From DATMER01 sp034667225 (GTDB lineage: Bacteria > Acidobacteriota > Thermoanaerobaculia > Multivoradales > UBA5704), in NCBI GenBank assembly GCA_034667225.1, contig JAXDKG010000063.1, forward strand, positions 1-64,000: DNA of 64,000 nt, written 5' to 3'. Below are positions 58,931 through 64,000 of the stretch, piece by piece; within the stretch, counting starts at the first letter, position 1, and every line of letters begins with the position of its first letter. The notes under the pieces are model-generated. The model worked only from the letters and a program-made list of their open reading frames with translations, had not been told where the DNA came from and made no database searches. The translations under genes were made by a program, and so were the position numbers.

Positions 58931-59824
58931 ATGATGAAGTACAGGTTTCTGCTGACAGTGCTCGTCGTGTTCTGTCTCGTGCCCGTGCCCGCTGATGCGG
59001 CCGACGAGTTCTTTGACTCGAACGGCGTGAAGATCCGGTATGTCACTGAAGGGAAGGGCGACCCCGTCGTTCTCATCCACGGCTGGATGGGCGATTCCAG
59101 CATGTGGGGCAGTGATCAGTCCGGCAACACCAAGCTCGACACCACCGGCGCGGATGGATTCCAGTTGATTGCCATGGATTGCCGGGGGCACGGCAAGAGC
59201 GACAAGCCGCACGACCCGGAGAAGTACGGCCCCGAAATGGCGGCCGACGTGGTGCGCCTGCTCGACCACCTCAAGATCGAGAAGGCACACTTGATCGGCT
59301 ATTCGAGTGGAGCGTTCATCGCCGGCAAGGTGGCCGCAACCCATCCCGAGCGCGTCCTCAGTGTCGTCTACGCCGGGCAAGCACCCGTCATCGTGGGATG
59401 GAAAGCGTCAGATTTCTCCGAAGTCGATGTCTTTGCCAAGGCGGTGGACGAGGGCAAAGGCCTGGGGGCCTACATCATCGAGGTGACACCGCGCGACATG
59501 GGGAAGCCGACCGAGGACTTTGCGAACGCGATTGCCAACTCTTTGTATGGGGACAAGGACGTCAAAGCGTTTGCGGCGGCCGGCCGCGGCTTCAAGAACC
59601 TGGAGGTGACCGGGGAGCAATTGGCGAAGTGCAAGGCTCCGATCCTGTTCATCCACGGTGGGAACGAATCCGATCATGTGAAGAACAGGGTTGCGACTGT
59701 ACGAGCGCTGCTCGGCCGTGGCGAGCTCAAGATCGTCGAGGGCGGGGACCACATCACCACCCTCATCAAACCGGAGTTCGGCTCCGCGATCCTCGAGTTC
59801 CTGCGCTCCGTCAAACCAAAGTAG
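58931..59824 (+). CDS. Exported alpha/beta hydrolase
   Basis: 297 residues; AGGAG precedes the ATG. A signal peptide (RFLLTVLVVFCLVPVPADA) is followed by an alpha/beta-hydrolase fold: PVVLIHGWMGD (oxyanion HG), nucleophile elbow IGYSSGAFIAG with Ser, and the distal GGDHITT His. FQLIAMDCRGHGKSDKP is the usual strand 4 signature. Esterase, lipase or epoxide hydrolase-like chemistry in the periplasm is likely; the substrate is unknown. Confidence 0.88.
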   Translation: MMKYRFLLTVLVVFCLVPVPADAADEFFDSNGVKIRYVTEGKGDPVVLIHGWMGDSSMWGSDQSGNTKLDTTGADGFQLIAMDCRGHGKSDKPHDPEKYGPEMAADVVRLLDHLKIEKAHLIGYSSGAFIAGKVAATHPERVLSVVYAGQAPVIVGWKASDFSEVDVFAKAVDEGKGLGAYIIEVTPRDMGKPTEDFANAIANSLYGDKDVKAFAAAGRGFKNLEVTGEQLAKCKAPILFIHGGNESDHVKNRVATVRALLGRGELKIVEGGDHITTLIKPEFGSAILEFLRSVKPK

Positions 59825-59852
59825 GCCGGCGGCCGAACCCGGCACCCGGGTG

Positions 59853-59865
59853 TAAGATCTCCCCC
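59853..59865 (+). promoter_or_regulatory. Possible -10 box of the acyltransferase gene, leaderless
   Basis: TGTAAGAT ends 7 nt before the ATG at 59866, with only C residues between and no ribosome site. Same geometry as the truA promoter. Confidence 0.4.
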
Positions 59866-61326
59866 ATGACCGCGCCATCCACCTCCCCGGCCAGGGAGCC
59901 GCTCTCCAGCGTCGACTTCGCCTGGCTGCGGATGGACGACCCCACGAACCTCATGCACATCAACGGGGTTCTCGTCCTCGACCAGCCGGTGACGTACGAG
60001 AGCATCCGGGACATCATCGCGCAGCGCCTGCTTGCCATCCCGCGCTTCCGCAACCGGGTCGTGGTCCCCAAGAGTGGGAAGCCCTACTGGGAGCGCGATC
60101 CCGCCTTCGACATCGCCAACCACGTCGGCAGCATTACGCTTCCGGACCCCGGCGGCGACGCCGAGCTGCGCGCGGTGGTCGAGGAGCTGATCTCCCAGCA
60201 GTTCGACCCCTTACACCCGATGTGGAGCTTCCAGGTCATCCAGAACTTCCGCGGCGGCACCGTCGTCATGGCCAAGCTCCACCACTGCATGGGCGACGGC
60301 GTGGCCCTCATGCTCGTGCTGCTCTCGATGACCGACCGCACGTCCCAGGCCGAGTCGGGGGCCCGCAACCCGTTCCTCAGCCTGTACACGCGGCATGAGC
60401 AGGAGCGGCTCCACGAGGAGCACCTGGACCTGGATACCATCCGGTGCCTCGCGGAAGAGATCATGCCCGAGGGTATGAAGCTGATGCTTCACCCTGCGGA
60501 GGCGTTCCGCAAAGTGAAGGGCTGGGTCAAGGGGCCGGCGGCCACGGGCGCGCTGGGCAGGCTGGTGTTCCGCAAGTCGGACCCCCGCACGATGTTCAAG
60601 GGTCCGCTGGGAGTGGCCAAGTCCGTGTCCTGGTCCGAGGCCCTCTCTCTGGCCGAGGTCAAGGCCGTGAGCAAGGCCCTGGGCGCTACCATCAACGACG
60701 TGCTCCTTGCCGCCATGACCGGCGGCCTGCGGCGCTACCTGACGAAGAACGGGGTCGAGCCGCCGCACGACCTCAACTTCCGGGCGGCCATGCCGGTCAA
60801 CCTCCGCACCATGGAGCGGATGGACCAGCTCGGCAACCAGTTCGGGCTCATCTTCCTGTCGCTGCCGGTAGGGATTGCCGATCCCGCGAAGCGGCTGGCG
60901 GAGCTGAAGCGCCGCTCGAGCTCGCTCAAACGTTCCATGGAGCCGGTCGTGGTCTTCCGCATCCTCGACACTCTGGGGATCGTGCCGCGCAAGGTTCAGG
61001 ACCTGGTGGTCAGCATCTTCGCGACCAAGGCCACGGCGGTGATGACCAACGTGCCGGGTCCGAAGGACGTGCTCTATCTGGCGGGCAAGCCGATCCAGGA
61101 TCTCTATTTCTGGGTGCCGCAGGCGGGGAGGGTGGGGATCGGCATCAGCATCTGCAGCTACGCGGGCCGGGTGAGGATCGGCGTCGGCACGGATACCGGC
61201 CTCGTCCCGGACCCCGAGAACATCGTGGCCGGCTTCCACGAAGAGCTCGAAGCCATGCGCCGGCTGGCCGGCCACACAGGGGAGTTGACAAGCGAACCGC
61301 CTCTTGCTAGAGTTGCCGTGCCCTAG
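59866..61326 (+). CDS. WS/DGAT-type wax ester synthase/diacylglycerol acyltransferase
   Basis: 486 residues. The start is EPLSSVDFAWLRMDDPTNLM. The catalytic MAKLHHCMGDGVALMLVLLS (HHxxxDG) is near residue 138, with ATINDVLLAAMTGGLRRYL and VMTNVPGPKDVLYLAGKPI near the C-terminus. All are family signatures. It esterifies acyl-CoA with fatty alcohols or diacylglycerol to make storage lipid at the membrane. A strong hairpin terminator follows. Confidence 0.92.
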   Translation: MTAPSTSPAREPLSSVDFAWLRMDDPTNLMHINGVLVLDQPVTYESIRDIIAQRLLAIPRFRNRVVVPKSGKPYWERDPAFDIANHVGSITLPDPGGDAELRAVVEELISQQFDPLHPMWSFQVIQNFRGGTVVMAKLHHCMGDGVALMLVLLSMTDRTSQAESGARNPFLSLYTRHEQERLHEEHLDLDTIRCLAEEIMPEGMKLMLHPAEAFRKVKGWVKGPAATGALGRLVFRKSDPRTMFKGPLGVAKSVSWSEALSLAEVKAVSKALGATINDVLLAAMTGGLRRYLTKNGVEPPHDLNFRAAMPVNLRTMERMDQLGNQFGLIFLSLPVGIADPAKRLAELKRRSSSLKRSMEPVVVFRILDTLGIVPRKVQDLVVSIFATKATAVMTNVPGPKDVLYLAGKPIQDLYFWVPQAGRVGIGISICSYAGRVRIGVGTDTGLVPDPENIVAGFHEELEAMRRLAGHTGELTSEPPLARVAVP

Positions 61327-61385
61327 AGGGGGCTGTGTGGCAGCACACCTTCTCGCAAGACGGGCTACTTCGCAGTGTCAGGAGC

Positions 61386-61431
61386 AAAAGTCCCGGGGGA
61401 GCCGCGAAAGCAGCTCCCCCGTTGACTTTTT
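61386..61431 (+). terminator. Hairpin terminator after the acyltransferase gene
   Basis: The outer arms AAAAGTC and GACTTTT enclose CCGGGGGAGC ... GCTCCCCCG, with a loop of about 9 nt, and the stem ends in a T run. It works on both strands in principle. Confidence 0.85.
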
Positions 61432-61504
61432 GGGCGCACGGTAAATCCTCACATCCCTGGGATAGAATCGGCCTCTAAATCCGTTAAGGAGAGAGGAGGC
61501 TGTC

Positions 61505-62065
61505 ATGCCTTTCGGAAGCTTGTGGCTGCCCGTCGTCGTCTCGGCTGTCGCGGTCTGGCTGGTGAGTGCCGTCCTCCACATGGTCCTGAAGTACCACCGG
61601 GCCGATCACAGGCCGCTCGCTGAAGAGGAGGGGGTCGGCCATACTCTGCGCAAGGCGGCCTCTGCGCCCGGCGTCTACATCATCCCCCATTGCGCCGACA
61701 TGTCCCAGATGAAGGACCCCGCCGTCCAAAAGCGTTATGAGGACGGCCCGGTCGCGCTGATCACGGTGATGCCCAACGGCATGCCCAACATGGGAAAGTA
61801 CCTGGGGCTGTGGTTCGCCTTCTGCCTGCTGGTCAGCTTCGTCACCTCGTACATCGCGCGCCATTCCCTCGATCCCGGCGCGGTGGGGATGGAAGTCCTG
61901 CGTCTCACGGGGACGGTCGCCTTCATCGCCTATGCGTTCGGTTACCTCCAGGATTCGATCTGGAAGGCGATTCCCTGGTCGAACTCGCTGCGTGGCATCC
62001 TCGACGCGGCGGTCTACGCCTTGGTGACCGGGCTCGTGTTCCGCTTCTTTTGGCCGGCCGCCTGA
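61505..62065 (+). CDS. Conserved membrane protein, unknown function
   Basis: 186 residues with GGAGAGAGGAGG upstream. Three or four transmembrane segments: residues 6-26, then about 100-120, 128-150 and 165-183. The segment between the first two (EEGVGHTLRKAASAPGVYIIP, EDGPVALITVMPNGMPNMGK) is soluble and well conserved-looking. I recognise it only as a type of small bacterial membrane protein of unknown role. It appears monocistronic. Confidence 0.7.
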   Translation: MPFGSLWLPVVVSAVAVWLVSAVLHMVLKYHRADHRPLAEEEGVGHTLRKAASAPGVYIIPHCADMSQMKDPAVQKRYEDGPVALITVMPNGMPNMGKYLGLWFAFCLLVSFVTSYIARHSLDPGAVGMEVLRLTGTVAFIAYAFGYLQDSIWKAIPWSNSLRGILDAAVYALVTGLVFRFFWPAA

Positions 62066-62242
62066 TGCGGATGCGAGCTTGTTCTTGAAGTTGTACATTT
62101 CTCTCTGAAACATAATCCGGATCCGCGCCGCCATAGTGAGAGAGGTGGGGAGGCGGGGCGTCCGCGCAGGGAAAACCAAGCCGAGCTCCGTCTTCCTGAG
62201 AGAAGGATGACGCACGGGGTACATCCCCAGGAGGAACTCGCT

Positions 62243-63763
62243 ATGGACCCTTGCAAGTACGACGACGACTACCAGTGCCGGCCGCTCACGGACCCTTACG
62301 GGCCTTGGCCACCCCCTTCGCTGGACAACGACCCGCTGCACAACCCGCCTCCCCCGGCCGAATACTGTCTGCGGGGGCCGCAGGTCGAGCCCGCCGCGAG
62401 CTACTGGCTGCTCTGTCCTGCGCCCTGCGCCGTTCCCATCCAGCAGATCACCGAGATCACCGACAATCCAGATAGTGAGTGTTACTTCCCCCCATACCCT
62501 GACGAGAACGTGACGAAGGGGGAGGTCGCCGAGCTCAAGGACCTTGCCTGCCTGCGGGATGAGCCGGAGGCGCTCTTCAGCGATCGCAAGGGACGGGAGA
62601 GGAAGGGGCTCAGCCTGTTCCTCCGGCTGCGTCCGCAACCGTTGGGGGCCGTGATCAATACGCTGCGGCGGGGCGATTCGCTCCTCATCAACGGCGGGCC
62701 GGAGCTGCGGCGGGCCGCGATCGACGTCTGCGCTCAGCCGCGGCCTGACATGGGGCCGATCCCTTGTGCCACGGACTGCGTCGATGACTTCTACCCGGTG
62801 GTCCGGACTGGCCGTGAGCTGGCCCGCTATTTCGAAAGCGAGACGCCGGGGCTGGCGCACCGCCTGGCCTTGAACTATCTGCTGCGCCAGTCGAACTACT
62901 CGCCGCCGTACCAGGCTTTCATCTGGGCGGCCCTGGACGTGGCGATCTACAGCGCGCTCGGTGCGGCCTGGTACTACAAGTGGATCGCCGATGCGAACTG
63001 CGAGCTTTACCGTCCCTGCAAGCCGATGAGCCAGTACAAGCGGGAGAGGACCTCGCGGCGGCCGCGGCCTTACGAGGTCGATTATGAGGTGGATGTCCTC
63101 TTCAACCGCGCCGTCAACTGCACGGGCTCGGGAGATGGCGAGCGCCGCCTGTTGCCTGATCCGTCCCCGGGCACGCCGCGGCACCCCTCTTATCCGTCCG
63201 GCCACAGCACTTATTCCGGGGCCGCCAGCGAGATCCTGTCCTACTTCTTCCCCGACTACTCGGGAGAATTCACCAAGCTGGCCGACAACACCGGCTTGGC
63301 GCGGCTGTGGGCAGGCATTCACTACCGTTCCGATCACATCGAGGGGATGAAGCTCGGCCGGTGCGTGGCTCGATTGGTCATCCGGCAGATCGAGGATTCA
63401 TGCATCGTCCGGCCCGACCCTTGCGAAAGCGCGGCCTCTTCCGTCGCCGACTGCAAGAAGGGTCCGCCTTCCAGGGAACGCTTGTGCAAGTGTGCCCAGG
63501 AGTTCTGCGAGTGCTGCCATGGAGGGCACGACCATATGACCGCCGCGGCTCAGGAGGGATCTGCCGAAGACAGCGGCGGCAGCGGCTCCTCGTCCGCGGA
63601 CGTTAGCGAGCAGGCGCGCGGCCCCCAGGAGGGCGCCGGCGTCGCCGGCTCGAGCGCCGAGCAGCGGGAGCAGGCCCAGGGTCCTCAGGAGGGCGCGGGC
63701 AGCCCGGGCTCGTCCGGACGAGCCAAGGAGCAGGCCCAGGGTCCTCAGGAAGGGGCCAAATAG
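62243..63763 (+). CDS. PAP2/vanadium haloperoxidase-like phosphatase with repetitive C-terminus
   Basis: I prefer the ATG at 62243 (AGGAGG 8 nt upstream) to the ATG at 62207; 506 residues. The active-site motifs are LFNRAVNCTG ... then HPSYPSGHSTYSGAASEILS near 313 and ARLWAGIHYRSDHIEGMKLG. These match the PSGH and R-x(5)-H boxes of the PAP2/haloperoxidase superfamily. No signal peptide. After a Cys/His-rich stretch (CKCAQEFCECCHGGH) the last 60 residues repeat EQA-(R/Q)-GPQEGAG three times. It could be a vanadium-dependent haloperoxidase or an acid phosphatase. Confidence 0.8.
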   Translation: MDPCKYDDDYQCRPLTDPYGPWPPPSLDNDPLHNPPPPAEYCLRGPQVEPAASYWLLCPAPCAVPIQQITEITDNPDSECYFPPYPDENVTKGEVAELKDLACLRDEPEALFSDRKGRERKGLSLFLRLRPQPLGAVINTLRRGDSLLINGGPELRRAAIDVCAQPRPDMGPIPCATDCVDDFYPVVRTGRELARYFESETPGLAHRLALNYLLRQSNYSPPYQAFIWAALDVAIYSALGAAWYYKWIADANCELYRPCKPMSQYKRERTSRRPRPYEVDYEVDVLFNRAVNCTGSGDGERRLLPDPSPGTPRHPSYPSGHSTYSGAASEILSYFFPDYSGEFTKLADNTGLARLWAGIHYRSDHIEGMKLGRCVARLVIRQIEDSCIVRPDPCESAASSVADCKKGPPSRERLCKCAQEFCECCHGGHDHMTAAAQEGSAEDSGGSGSSSADVSEQARGPQEGAGVAGSSAEQREQAQGPQEGAGSPGSSGRAKEQAQGPQEGAK

Positions 63764-63807
63764 AAGTAGTGAGAGGTTCTGCGAGGTGGTAGATTGGTGT
63801 CAGCCCG

Positions 63808-64000
63808 ATGCGACGCCAATCTCGCCACCTCGCCGTCCTCGCGTTTTTGCTCTCGGCCCAGGCTGCGAGCGCCCAGCCCACGCTCACCAAACTGATTGAA
63901 GCGGTGCGCGAGAAGGCGAAGGCTCTCGAAAGCACGTCAGGCATGCAGCTCGGTTTCAAGACGTTTACTGTCACGAACAAGCTGAAGCCCGATCAGGTGA
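63808..64000 (+). CDS. Secreted protein, partial at the right edge
   Basis: The ATG at 63808 opens a frame that runs off the window (64 residues visible). It starts with a signal peptide (RRQSRHLAVLAFLLSAQAAS, then AQP), followed by a helical mature start (LTKLIEAVREKAKALES). The family is not identifiable from this length. Confidence 0.6.
   Translation, partial: MRRQSRHLAVLAFLLSAQAASAQPTLTKLIEAVREKAKALESTSGMQLGFKTFTVTNKLKPDQV

Overview
This is a GC-rich chromosomal window that looks like Acidobacteriota (possibly Thermoanaerobaculia- or Vicinamibacteria-like). The signs are several very large Ser/Thr kinases carrying TPR or TolB-like propeller sensors, ECF sigma factor/kinase pairs, a DUF1501/DUF1800 pair and many secreted proteins. 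The taxonomic call is inferred from gene content only. No rRNA, tRNA or CRISPR array was found.

Layout. 1-2.1 kb: minus-strand stressosome operon (RsbS, RsbT-like kinase, PP2C-type phosphatase, partial RsbR-like protein). 2.3-4.4 kb: PRC-barrel-like protein, small membrane protein, Ste24-type protease. 4.5-11.9 kb: a visibly less GC-rich, island-like stretch with a secreted beta-helix protein, an ECF sigma factor, a TPR kinase, a frameshifted VOC-family pseudogene, a complete IS630-type element that truncates a neighbouring gene, and an Mrr-like nuclease. 12.9-20.6 kb: quinone oxidoreductase, ECF sigma factor, secreted subtilase and a second sensor kinase in one direction. 20.6-25.4 kb: glpK-glpD, a secreted Cys-rich peptide, a UbiE-like methyltransferase and a DUF433/DUF5615 toxin-antitoxin pair. 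25.4-34.1 kb: two PilT-type ATPases, a membrane M28 peptidase, truA, and a YyaL-like thioredoxin protein fused to a DsbD-alpha-like domain. 48.7-64 kb: DUF1501/DUF1800, threonine catabolism (tdh-kbl), secreted proteins, an alpha/beta hydrolase, a WS/DGAT acyltransferase and a PAP2/haloperoxidase-like protein.

The most interesting locus is 34.2-48.7 kb. It has three giant membrane Ser/Thr kinases with TolB-like propellers (two of them pseudokinase-kinase tandems) alternating with three small Cys-rich proteins. These share an N-terminal MAFR-type block and a C-terminal LLQAQLR-like block around a variable Cys/Ser/Thr/Pro core. The third peptide is followed by a free-standing protein resembling the lyase/HopA1-like part of class III-V lanthipeptide synthetases. 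Next comes a fusion of a PqqD/RRE-like domain, a kinase domain and a LanC cyclase with a Cys-Cys-Gly zinc motif. I read this as an unusual split lanthipeptide-type RiPP system tied to receptor-like kinases, possibly with the recognition helix at the C-terminus of the precursor.

A second unexplained feature recurs at 12.4, 30.7 and 57.1 kb. Three intergenic arrays of degenerate, mutually unrelated units all keep an almost exact 20-21 bp period (about two helical turns). The clearest holds 19 GTCCG anchors spaced 21 bp apart with three 20-bp exceptions.
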